Assembly: GCA_017404585.1 (NCBI GenBank)
Contig: JAFRCB010000086.1
Coordinates: 1-6,065, forward strand
DNA: 6,065 nt
Reading direction: 5' to 3'
Origin: Lachnospiraceae bacterium
GTDB lineage: Bacteria; Bacillota; Clostridia; Lachnospirales; Lachnospiraceae
This document shows positions 1-5,603 of the stretch, piece by piece (position 1 is the first letter of the stretch; each line of letters begins with the position of its first letter). Under the pieces are notes generated by a model, which saw nothing but the letters and a program-made list of their open reading frames with translations, was not told the origin of the DNA and searched no databases. The translations under genes were made by a program, and so were the position numbers.

Positions 1-2
1 AG

Positions 3-476
3 CTGAATTTCATGGGCAATGAGATCGCGATGTTCCGCGAGTGGGATGAGACGAAAGAGCCCGATTATTTCCTGCTGAAATACCCGAATCACGATGCCTT
101 CCAGAAGTATTTTGCCGAGCTCGGAAGGATCTACTGCGAGTATCCGGCTCTCTATGAGATGGATTACGACCCGAAGGGTTTCAGGTGGATCACGATCAAC
201 GATAACGGCAGGAACCTGTTCGGTATCGAGCGCTACGACAAGACGCGAAAGAAGAATGTCATCGCTATATTCAACTTCTCAAACAAAGAGCAGACCTACT
301 GTCTGCACCCGGAGAAGTCGGGAGCACTCGTGCCGATCTTAAATACGGACTGGGAGCGCTTCGGCGGTCAGACGAAGGAGCTGCCTCCTGATGAGGCGCT
401 TCTCAGAGCCGATTCCATGTATGGGGCAGAGATTAAGCTTGCGCCGTTCGGCTCGATACTATTTGAAATACAATAG
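3..476 (+). CDS. glgB: 1,4-alpha-glucan branching enzyme, C-terminal part (5' end outside window)
   Basis: GlgB cuts alpha-1,4-glucan chains and re-attaches the piece through an alpha-1,6 bond, making the branches of glycogen in the cytoplasm. The frame is open from the left edge (reads LNFMGNE...) to a TAG at 474-476, giving about 157 residues of a protein usually 620-730 long. What is visible is the end of the GH13 barrel, with the MGNE and REWDE stretch that follows the last barrel strands. The C-terminal beta domain comes next, with PALYEMDYDPKGFRW, a NFSN strand, ILNTDWERFGG and the closing LAPFGSILFEIQ. These line up from memory with the E. coli GlgB tail (FMGNEFAQGREW, DFDPYGFEW, ILNTDSMHYHG). 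The catalytic Asp/Glu/Asp residues lie upstream, outside the window. The ATG at position 12 is internal, not the start. Downstream are a palindromic repeat array and a terminator shared with the convergent ATPase gene. Identification is secure; intactness of the missing part is unknown. Confidence 0.93.
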   Translation: MNFMGNEIAMFREWDETKEPDYFLLKYPNHDAFQKYFAELGRIYCEYPALYEMDYDPKGFRWITINDNGRNLFGIERYDKTRKKNVIAIFNFSNKEQTYCLHPEKSGALVPILNTDWERFGGQTKELPPDEALLRADSMYGAEIKLAPFGSILFEIQ

Positions 477-494
477 TTTAGATGTCATTTTTCT

Positions 495-833
495 CAAAAG
501 CAGCAGAAAGCTTGGAATTGAGTCAATCTTGCTGCCTTTGCCCTTGAGCCGAAAGAAGTCAATTTGTTCAAAGGCGGCAGAAAGCCCTGAATAAGGCTAA
601 TCTAGCTGCCTTTGCCCAGGAATCGAAAGATGCCACATCTCACAAAGGCAGCAGACACGCCTCAGAAGCAAGATTTTGCTGCTTCTGCCAAAGACCCGAT
701 GAAACTCCCCAAGGTCAAAGGCAGCAATCTTGCCTCGTAAGCAGGATTTTGCTGCCTCCGCCGAAGATCCGATGAAGCCACATCTCACAAAGGCGGCAGA
801 AAGCTCCGAATTGAGCCAATCGTGCTGCCTTTG
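495..833. repeat. Five tandem ~73-bp units, each with an 11-bp-arm imperfect palindrome (REP/BIME-like array)
   Basis: Units begin at 495, 569, 643, 716 and 788 (spacing 74, 74, 73, 72). Each starts with CAAAGGCRGCAG or a one-base variant. Its inverted partner, TGCTGCCTTTG or a variant, follows about 23-26 nt later: 530-540, 605-614, 677-687, 750-760, 823-833. A less conserved tail follows, with GAxCCGA near the middle and, in units 2 and 4, CCACATCTCA at the end. Units 1, 2 and 5 share loop sequence, and units 3 and 4 share another. Many differences keep pairing as G-T wobbles, though units 1, 3 and 4 carry mismatches. The spacing is not a multiple of three, so this is not a coding repeat. 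It fills the space between convergent glgB and the ATPase gene, the usual place for REP/BIME elements. The function is unknown; structured RNA is an alternative. Confidence 0.8.
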
Positions 834-886
834 CCCTGGAACCGAACAAGAGCCGAAAGAAATGAGAATCTCAGCTCGATCCAAAT

Positions 887-922
887 AAGGGGCTGCCGCA
901 CAGTTTAGTGCGGCAGCCCCTT
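887..922. terminator. Bidirectional intrinsic terminator between convergent genes
   Basis: A perfect 15-bp stem, AAGGGGCTGCCGCAC (887-901) with GTGCGGCAGCCCCTT (908-922), closes a 6-nt loop (AGTTTA). On the + strand it is followed by TTTAATA, and on the - strand by TTATTTGG. It lies 23 bp past the stop of the ATPase gene and can serve both that gene and glgB. The T-tracts are short, so the very strong stem is the main evidence. Confidence 0.85.
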
Positions 923-945
923 TAATAGGTGGATTTATTATTCTC

Positions 946-3900
946 TTAGTAAATATCCGGATCGTAGCGCTTACGTCTTGCATCCATTTCCTGCTTCATT
1001 CGGCCAAACTTTAGGATGGCCTTCTGCGTGAGCATCGAGTACACGGAAATCATGATTGCGACAAGTACCGAGAGCGGCAGGAGCAGCAGCGACCACCACA
1101 TGAAAATCGAGTGCATATCGTAGAAGTTCGGGAGCAGAATGACTGCTCCGAGGAACACTACGGAGCTCACAGCCAGCACGAACTTGCGGTAAGGAGCAAG
1201 CGGCCAGCAGACGCTGGCGACGACGAGCATGGACACGAGCCCTCCGAGCATCAGGTTGAAGGTCGAGAAGATATCGGTGGTCCATGGGAACATCGCGTTC
1301 AGGATCTGCACGACCAGCATGGACGTCACCATGGTGAGCGCGGCCGGCAGGGCGGTCTGAAGAACGTGTTTCAGGAATCCGCTCGTGGTCACATCCTCCT
1401 GCTGCTCGAGAGTGAGCAGGAAGCTCGGCATTCCGATGCCGCAGAGATTGATGAGTCCCATCTGCAGCGTCGTGAACGGGTACGGTGTCTTCAGGAGTAT
1501 GAAGATGACCGAGAGCAGGCAGGAATAGATCGTCTTTGTCAGGTAGAGGGAGCTGACCCTCTCGATGTTGGCAATGATCGTCTTTCCTTCCTTTACGATA
1601 TCCTTCATCGACGAGAAGTCGGAATCCATGAGCACGATGTGGGCGGCCTGCTTTGCGGCCTCTGAGCCGGATGCCATCGCAATACCGCAGTCAGCATCCT
1701 TGATCGCAAGGACGTCGTTGACGTCGTCTCCGACCATGGCAACGGTCATGCCGGCAGCCTGCCATGCCTTTATGAAGGCCTGTTTCTGCTCCGGCTTGAC
1801 ACGACCGAACACGCTGTATTTCATGACGGCCTGCTGGAAGGCAGTGGGATCCTCGGGGAGCTTTGTGGCGTCGACATATTTTTCGGCGCCGGCGATGCCG
1901 GCTTTCTTGGCGACGCTGGAGACTGTCAGCGGGTTGTCGCCGGACAGGACCTTAATGGCGACGCCCGATTTTGCAAAGTATGCAAATGTCTCCTTCGCAT
2001 CCTCCTTGATCACATCCGATATGATGATGGCTGCGATCGGAGCGACTGCCCCCTTGTCTCCGGTCTCGTGGTCGATGCCTTTGGATCTGCCGAGAAGCAG
2101 TACGCGGTAACCCTGCTGTGAGTAGTTATCCACGACGTCGAGGGCGGCCTTGTTATTCGGTACGATGAATTCCGGCGCTCCGAGCACATAATCACCGTGT
2201 CCGTCAAAGGATACGGCCCTGAATTTTCGCTCGGATGAGAACGGGATGATGCCGCGCGCATCCCAGCCTTTTGTCTTGCCGAAAGCCGCGTTCAGCGCAT
2301 CCTGCGTGACGTTCGTGTCGGTGAAGGCGCTGTTAATGTGGGCCATGATATCCATGACCTGATCGCGGGTCACGCGGCCCATGGGAAGGACCTCGTTCAC
2401 GCGGAGCTCTCCGGTCGTGATGGTTCCGGTCTTGTCGGTGCAAATGATATTTGCCCGGGCAAGCGACTCTATGGACGGCATCTCCTGGACGAGGGCTTTT
2501 TTGTTGGCCAGTCGTCCGACGCCGATGATGAATGAGACGGAGGTCAGCAGGACCAGGCCTTCGGGAATCATGCCGATGATGCCGGAGACGGTGCGGATGA
2601 TTGCATTTGCAAATACCCCGCCGTTCGCAATCATCTGACTGCGATAGAGAAGCAGGCCTACCGGGATGATAATCACGGAAACGACCTTGATGATCCGGCC
2701 GATCGTGCGCTGCATCTCGGAGCTCGCGCGCTTCTTGTGGGACGCTTTCGCGACCAGCTGGGAAGCGTAGCTCTCGTTGCCGACCTTGTCGACGCGCTGC
2801 AGCGCGGTGCCGGCTATGATGAAGCTGCCGGAAAGGACCTGATCGCCGTCTTTCTTTTTAACGGCCTGCGACTCGCCTGTCAGCATTGACTCGTTGACTT
2901 CAAGTCCGCGGCAGTCGAAGACTCGCCCGTCGGTGACGATCTGGTCGCCGGGACCGAGTTTAATGACGTCGTCGACCACTATATTGTCGATGGGCATTTC
3001 CTCCTCAACACCGTCGCGGATCGCGATGACTCGCGCCGCCGTGATCACTGTCAGGTTGTCGATGAGGGATTTGACCTTTAATTCCTGGAAGATTCCGATC
3101 GCGGAGTTTCCTATTATGATGCCGAGGAAGAGCATGTTCTTCCACTGGCCGGTCGTCGCGACAAGGATGCCGAGAAGGATGTTCAGCAAGTTGAAGTAGG
3201 TCAGCGTGTGGGAGAGTACGATCTGCCGGACTGTCTTCTGACCTTTGCGGACTGTCACGTTGATGAGTCCCTCCGCCTCGCGGTCGGAGACTTCTTCCGA
3301 CGTAAGACCGTATGTGAGATCGGGGTCATAGCGGATGACCGGGTTGTGTACGACCTCCGGCTCCTCGGATTCGCTGTCAGCCGCATCACTTTCATCATCT
3401 GCGAGATCGCCGTCGTAGTCAGGATCTTCACTCGCGTCATCGGCCAGATCATCGTAATCAGGATCTTCGCTCATGTCATCAGCCAGATCGTCATAGTCGG
3501 GATCTTCGCTTTCGTTATCTGTCAGATCGCTGTCCTCATCCCTGACGACTGTTCCCTCATTAGAGCTGCTTTTTTTGCCCTTAGAGGCGGCTTTTTTTCT
3601 GCGGCTTTGAGATTTCTTTTTTTCCTTTTTATCGTTGCGTTTCCTCTTGAACAAGCCCGACAGAGAGAATCCGCCGGAGTAACCTTCGCTGTCAGGATCC
3701 TCGTCATCCGGTTCATCCTCGTCTTCGGAGCCGGCATCTTCATCCTCGATGTCAGCGAGGAACATGTCTTTGTCGCTGTTTGCGGCTTCCCGGCTCTCAT
3801 CAGCTTTTTCGACGATCCGATTCCCCTCGACTTTCGCAGCCGTCCGGAACTCTTCAGCGTGCGCGATGTCTCTGTCTTCTGAGAAATCAGAGGCTTCGAT

Positions 3901-4329
3901 CTCGTCAACAGACTCGTTATCTTCATCTGTACCTGCGTCGTCGAGATCGGTCCATAACAGGTCATCCGATGAGCCATAGTCCTGCAGATCATCCGGGATG
4001 ATCATGTCGTCGTCCGCAGAAGCAATCGTGTCTTCCCGAACAGAGTCGTCATCTGTTATGGGGTGAGTAAAGCCTTCGCGGACAGAAACATTCTCCGCCG
4101 CGGGATGGATTACTTCGTCAGGGACAGAGACATCCGTTTTCGGAAGATTGTCTGCTTCATCCGGCACCGTGATTTCCCCGGTCATGGGATCGATCATTCC
4201 GACCGGCCGGGGCGTTATTTCAGGTACGCGCTTCTTGCGCCTGCGGGCGCGGGGAAGCTTGCGGTGCCGCATGGACCCGGAGAACAGGACTTCATCTTTT
4301 TGATGTGTTTCTTTATCAGTGAGTGACAT
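946..4329 (-). CDS. P-type cation-transporting ATPase, CtpE-like, with long acidic N-terminal extension
   Basis: This is a membrane ion pump driven by ATP through an aspartyl-phosphate intermediate. Of its 1127 residues, 1-335 are a hydrophilic, mostly acidic and probably disordered extension. The pump core follows: M1-M2 (about 370-415), actuator domain with LTGES (483-487), M3-M4 (about 545-605) with the PEGL ion-site motif (589-592), phosphorylation site DKTGTIT (Asp632), nucleotide domain with ERKF (700-703) and LGAPE (716-720), SGDNP (796-800), hinge GDDVND (867-872), and M5-M10 (about 930-1098). PEGLVLLTS, LVQEMPSIESLARA and LGAPE are typical of the CtpE branch. A mycobacterial member of that branch is reported to function in calcium uptake; the ion here is inferred, not shown. 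Core enzymes are usually near 800 residues, so the extension is extra. The hinge has GDD where GDG is usual. The ATG at 4327-4329 has AAAGGAG (4341-4347) 11 nt upstream. The gene is transcribed alone, divergent from pth. Confidence 0.92.
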   Translation of the reverse strand: MSLTDKETHQKDEVLFSGSMRHRKLPRARRRKKRVPEITPRPVGMIDPMTGEITVPDEADNLPKTDVSVPDEVIHPAAENVSVREGFTHPITDDDSVREDTIASADDDMIIPDDLQDYGSSDDLLWTDLDDAGTDEDNESVDEIEASDFSEDRDIAHAEEFRTAAKVEGNRIVEKADESREAANSDKDMFLADIEDEDAGSEDEDEPDDEDPDSEGYSGGFSLSGLFKRKRNDKKEKKKSQSRRKKAASKGKKSSSNEGTVVRDEDSDLTDNESEDPDYDDLADDMSEDPDYDDLADDASEDPDYDGDLADDESDAADSESEEPEVVHNPVIRYDPDLTYGLTSEEVSDREAEGLINVTVRKGQKTVRQIVLSHTLTYFNLLNILLGILVATTGQWKNMLFLGIIIGNSAIGIFQELKVKSLIDNLTVITAARVIAIRDGVEEEMPIDNIVVDDVIKLGPGDQIVTDGRVFDCRGLEVNESMLTGESQAVKKKDGDQVLSGSFIIAGTALQRVDKVGNESYASQLVAKASHKKRASSEMQRTIGRIIKVVSVIIIPVGLLLYRSQMIANGGVFANAIIRTVSGIIGMIPEGLVLLTSVSFIIGVGRLANKKALVQEMPSIESLARANIICTDKTGTITTGELRVNEVLPMGRVTRDQVMDIMAHINSAFTDTNVTQDALNAAFGKTKGWDARGIIPFSSERKFRAVSFDGHGDYVLGAPEFIVPNNKAALDVVDNYSQQGYRVLLLGRSKGIDHETGDKGAVAPIAAIIISDVIKEDAKETFAYFAKSGVAIKVLSGDNPLTVSSVAKKAGIAGAEKYVDATKLPEDPTAFQQAVMKYSVFGRVKPEQKQAFIKAWQAAGMTVAMVGDDVNDVLAIKDADCGIAMASGSEAAKQAAHIVLMDSDFSSMKDIVKEGKTIIANIERVSSLYLTKTIYSCLLSVIFILLKTPYPFTTLQMGLINLCGIGMPSFLLTLEQQEDVTTSGFLKHVLQTALPAALTMVTSMLVVQILNAMFPWTTDIFSTFNLMLGGLVSMLVVASVCWPLAPYRKFVLAVSSVVFLGAVILLPNFYDMHSIFMWWSLLLLPLSVLVAIMISVYSMLTQKAILKFGRMKQEMDARRKRYDPDIY
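3391..3510 (-). repeat. Three acidic 13-14-residue tandem repeats just before the ATPase core
   Basis: Residues 274-286 (SEDPDYDDLADDM), 287-299 (SEDPDYDDLADDA) and 300-313 (SEDPDYDGDLADDE) are near-identical. The DNA repeat is 39 bp with a 42-bp last copy that gains a Gly codon. They lie about 25 residues before the conserved start of the pump (YDPDLTYGLTSEEV). The third copy matches the EF-hand loop spacing; the first two lack the Gly and the final Glu. The repeat is certain; calcium binding is a hypothesis. Confidence 0.9.
3571..3654 (-). other. Basic patch inside the acidic extension of the ATPase
   Basis: Residues 226-253 are dominated by Lys and Arg (FKRKRNDKKEKKKSQSRRKK and on to GKK). 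They lie between Asp/Glu-rich stretches and just after a short Gly/Ser/Phe segment (GGFSLSGLF). Such a patch could contact acidic membrane lipids, nucleic acid or the neighbouring acidic repeats. These roles are inference; only the charge pattern is seen. Confidence 0.65.
4003..4170 (-). repeat. Four degenerate 14-residue (42-bp) repeats in the ATPase N-terminal extension
   Basis: Residues 54-109 divide into four blocks of exactly 14: TVPDEADNLPKTDV, SVPDEVIHPAAENV, SVREGFTHPITDDD and SVREDTIASADDDM. Each begins with T/S-V-P/R-D/E. The first two share VPDE, the last two share SVRE, and the second and third share a central HP. The exact 42-bp spacing with diverged sequence suggests an old in-frame tandem duplication. 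No known domain is recognised. Confidence 0.7.
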
Positions 4330-4402
4330 AGAGATGAAATCTCCTTTATAAAGTGTGTCGCAGCGGGAGTTTTAGAGCTTCCGCTGATTGTCTTTTCGAC
4401 AA

Positions 4403-4498
4403 ATTGGCATATATACTTGATTATAACTGTTAACATCACAAAACGCAAGTTCGATGCTCAGGGCGTGTGACATGCCAATAACAGCCATGCCAATAACA
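4403..4498. promoter_or_regulatory. Repeated ATGCCAAT motifs in the divergent ATPase/pth intergenic region
   Basis: The 13-bp sequence CATGCCAATAACA occurs at 4471-4483 and again at 4486-4498, a 15-bp period. Its 8-bp core ATGCCAAT occurs a third time inverted at 4403-4410 (ATTGGCAT). The direct pair lies upstream of both divergent promoters, and the inverted copy falls just past the predicted ATPase start point. The arrangement suits a regulator binding site, but no regulator is identified. Confidence 0.45.
4420..4448 (-). promoter_or_regulatory. Probable promoter of the ATPase gene
   Basis: Read on the - strand, TTGCGT (4448-4443) is followed after 17 nt by a perfect TATAAT (4425-4420). 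The -35 box is weak (TTG only), while the -10 is consensus. Transcription would start near 4413, giving a leader of about 85 nt before the ATG. Confidence 0.6.
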
Positions 4499-4521
4499 TC
4501 TCGGTCGGATCCTCAATGTGC

Positions 4522-4549
4522 TTGCAATCGCGCTCCTATCTGGTATAAT
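4522..4549 (+). promoter_or_regulatory. Promoter of pth (extended -10 sigma-A type)
   Basis: TTGCAA (4522-4527) is followed by a 16-nt spacer and a perfect TATAAT (4544-4549), preceded by TGG, which gives an extended -10. The predicted start near 4556 leaves a leader of about 60 nt before the pth ATG. This is the strongest promoter match in the window. Confidence 0.8.
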
Positions 4550-4614
4550 TGAAAAACCGCGGTCATCTCTGAGCGCGGCAATACCTGCGCGATAAACCCG
4601 GGAAGGAGATCAAT

Positions 4615-5184
4615 ATGTATATTATAGTCGGACTGGGCAACCCCGGTAAAAAATATGAAGGCACCCGCCACAACATGGGCTTCGATGTCATCGACCGCCT
4701 TGTATATAAGAACAATATCCCGTGCAGCGGAAGCAAATTCCACTCTATGTACGGCACAGGCATGATCGGGACGGAGAAGGTCGTACTCGCAAAGCCGCTG
4801 ACCTATATGAACCTCAGCGGAACAGCAGTCCGGGAGCTGATCGATTTTTACAAGATCGATCCGGAGAGCGAACTTATTGTGATCAGTGATGATATTGACC
4901 TTGAACCCGGCAGGATCAGGATACGCAAGCAGGGATCGGCCGGCGGGCAGAACGGACTGCGGCACATCGTTCAGTGCCTGGGGACACAGAAATTTATCAG
5001 GATCAGGGTCGGTACCGGCGGCAAGCCCGAGGGCTGGGAGCTGGCGGACTGGGTCCTTTCGCGGTTCACGATGGATGACCGGGCGCTTGTCGACGACGCG
5101 ATCGTAAGGGCCGCGGATGCAGTCACAGCGATCTGCACCGACGGGATCGACAAAGCCATGAATATTTATAATGTTAAGACTTGA
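4615..5184 (+). CDS. pth: Peptidyl-tRNA hydrolase
   Basis: Pth cleaves the ester bond of peptidyl-tRNAs that drop off ribosomes, freeing tRNA and peptide in the cytoplasm; it is usually essential in bacteria. The 189 residues match the normal family length. Visible family motifs are GLGNPG at 6-11 (Asn9), RHNMGF at 18-23 with the catalytic His19, PLTYMNLSG at 61-69 (Asn66), SDDIDLEPG at 91-99 (Asp92) and GSAGGQNGL at 107-115 (Asn113), then LGTQKFIRIRVG. Gln112 stands where most bacterial enzymes have His (His113 of E. coli), a departure from the usual GGHNG. The ATG has AAGGAG at 4603-4608, 6 nt upstream. A strong promoter lies 66 bp upstream, and mfd follows after 419 bp, the common Firmicutes order. 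That gap is long and repeat-filled, so co-transcription with mfd is uncertain. Confidence 0.97.
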   Translation: MYIIVGLGNPGKKYEGTRHNMGFDVIDRLVYKNNIPCSGSKFHSMYGTGMIGTEKVVLAKPLTYMNLSGTAVRELIDFYKIDPESELIVISDDIDLEPGRIRIRKQGSAGGQNGLRHIVQCLGTQKFIRIRVGTGGKPEGWELADWVLSRFTMDDRALVDDAIVRAADAVTAICTDGIDKAMNIYNVKT

Positions 5185-5253
5185 CATGCTCAGATTCTAA
5201 TGCGCCAGACAGTATATAGCGCAGATTACATCAAACATGTCAGGCGATAGCTC

Positions 5254-5346
5254 GGACATACTGTCCTCACATTTGAGTCGAGAGCTTAATCGAAAAACGA
5301 GTCGGATTGGGGTAGGTGACAGTCCGGACGGGCTGTCCTCAAAGTT
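5254..5346 (+). other. Two small related hairpins downstream of pth
   Basis: The first hairpin is GGACA-TAC-TGTCC (5254-5266). The second is GACAGTCC-GGAC-GGGCTGTC (5318-5337), an 8-bp stem with one G-U pair and a 4-nt loop. The right arms and what follows are alike: CTGTCCTCACATTT (5261-5274) and CTGTCCTCAAAGTT (5333-5346). They may be degenerate copies of one element. The second could weaken read-through from pth, but neither has a real T-tract, so neither is called a terminator. Confidence 0.4.
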
Positions 5347-5349
5347 CGT

Positions 5350-5489
5350 TTAACGGCGGCAAAGCATCCATCTTCGTGAGAAAAGCATTGCAGGTTCGAC
5401 CGAGAGATCGCGTAGGCGGCTTGTCGCCTACGCAAGCTCGCAGAGAAGAACCTGCGCTTTTCGACGAAGATGATGTTTGCGCCGGTTCA
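5350..5489. repeat. ~140-bp long imperfect inverted repeat (MITE-like or structured RNA)
   Basis: The left half, read inward, has GCAAA (5359-5363), CATC, ATCTTCGT (5370-5377), GAAAAGC (5380-5386) and GCAGGTTC (5390-5397). The right half carries the same blocks reversed: GAACCTGC (5448-5455), GCTTTTC (5457-5463), ACGAAGAT, GATG and TTTGC (to 5480). At the centre is a perfect 9-bp stem, GCGTAGGCG (5410-5418) with CGCCTACGC (5425-5433), around a 6-nt loop. Near-identical 10-mers flank it: AAAGTTCGTT (5341-5350) and AAACTTCGTT (5492-5501). The element has no coding capacity. The form fits a miniature inverted-repeat element; a folded RNA is the alternative. Confidence 0.7.
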
Positions 5490-5504
5490 TGAAACTTCGT
5501 TACA

Positions 5505-5572
5505 GCCAGTCCGAACTGTGAGCCAGTCCGAACTGTGAGCCAGTCCGAACTGTGAGCCTGTCTGAACGGTAA
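5505..5572. repeat. 17-bp tandem repeat, three exact copies plus one degenerate, upstream of mfd
   Basis: GCCAGTCCGAACTGTGA is present exactly at 5505-5521, 5522-5538 and 5539-5555. A worn fourth copy, GCCTGTCTGAACGGTAA, is at 5556-5572. Each unit contains the near-palindrome CAGTCCGAACTG (CAGT and ACTG arms). The array ends 31 bp before the mfd start codon, so it lies in the likely promoter or leader. It could be a multi-site operator or a length-variable repeat. No function is established. Confidence 0.9.
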
Positions 5573-5603
5573 CAGGGATGAACATCATTCGAGGAATAGA
5601 TTT

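Noticed and set aside
391..594. 67-codon plus-strand reading frame overlapping the glgB 3' end
   Set aside because: It is out of frame with glgB over the shared part, continues only through repeat units 1-2, and has no RBS of its own.
495..833. Regular ~73-bp repeats as a CRISPR array
   Set aside because: The palindromic part is imperfect from unit to unit, the sequence between palindromes is itself related across units rather than unique spacers, and no cas gene is present.
597..983. 128-codon minus-strand reading frame across the repeat array
   Set aside because: It is built from the palindromic units and the terminator, overlaps the ATPase 3' end, and the repeat period is not a multiple of three, so no repeated peptide is conserved.
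3208..3882. 224-codon plus-strand reading frame opposite the ATPase extension
   Set aside because: It is antisense to the acidic repeats. Its hydrophobic Ile/Phe/Val-rich look comes from reading Asp/Glu codons backwards, and the sense frame has a promoter, RBS and a conserved domain.
5181..5186. TTGACA at the end of pth as a -35 box for mfd
   Set aside because: The only TATATA-like box (5213-5218) is 26 nt away, too far for a normal spacer.
4513..5187. 224-codon minus-strand reading frame opposite pth
   Set aside because: It covers pth in antisense, has no recognisable family, and pth is unmistakable.
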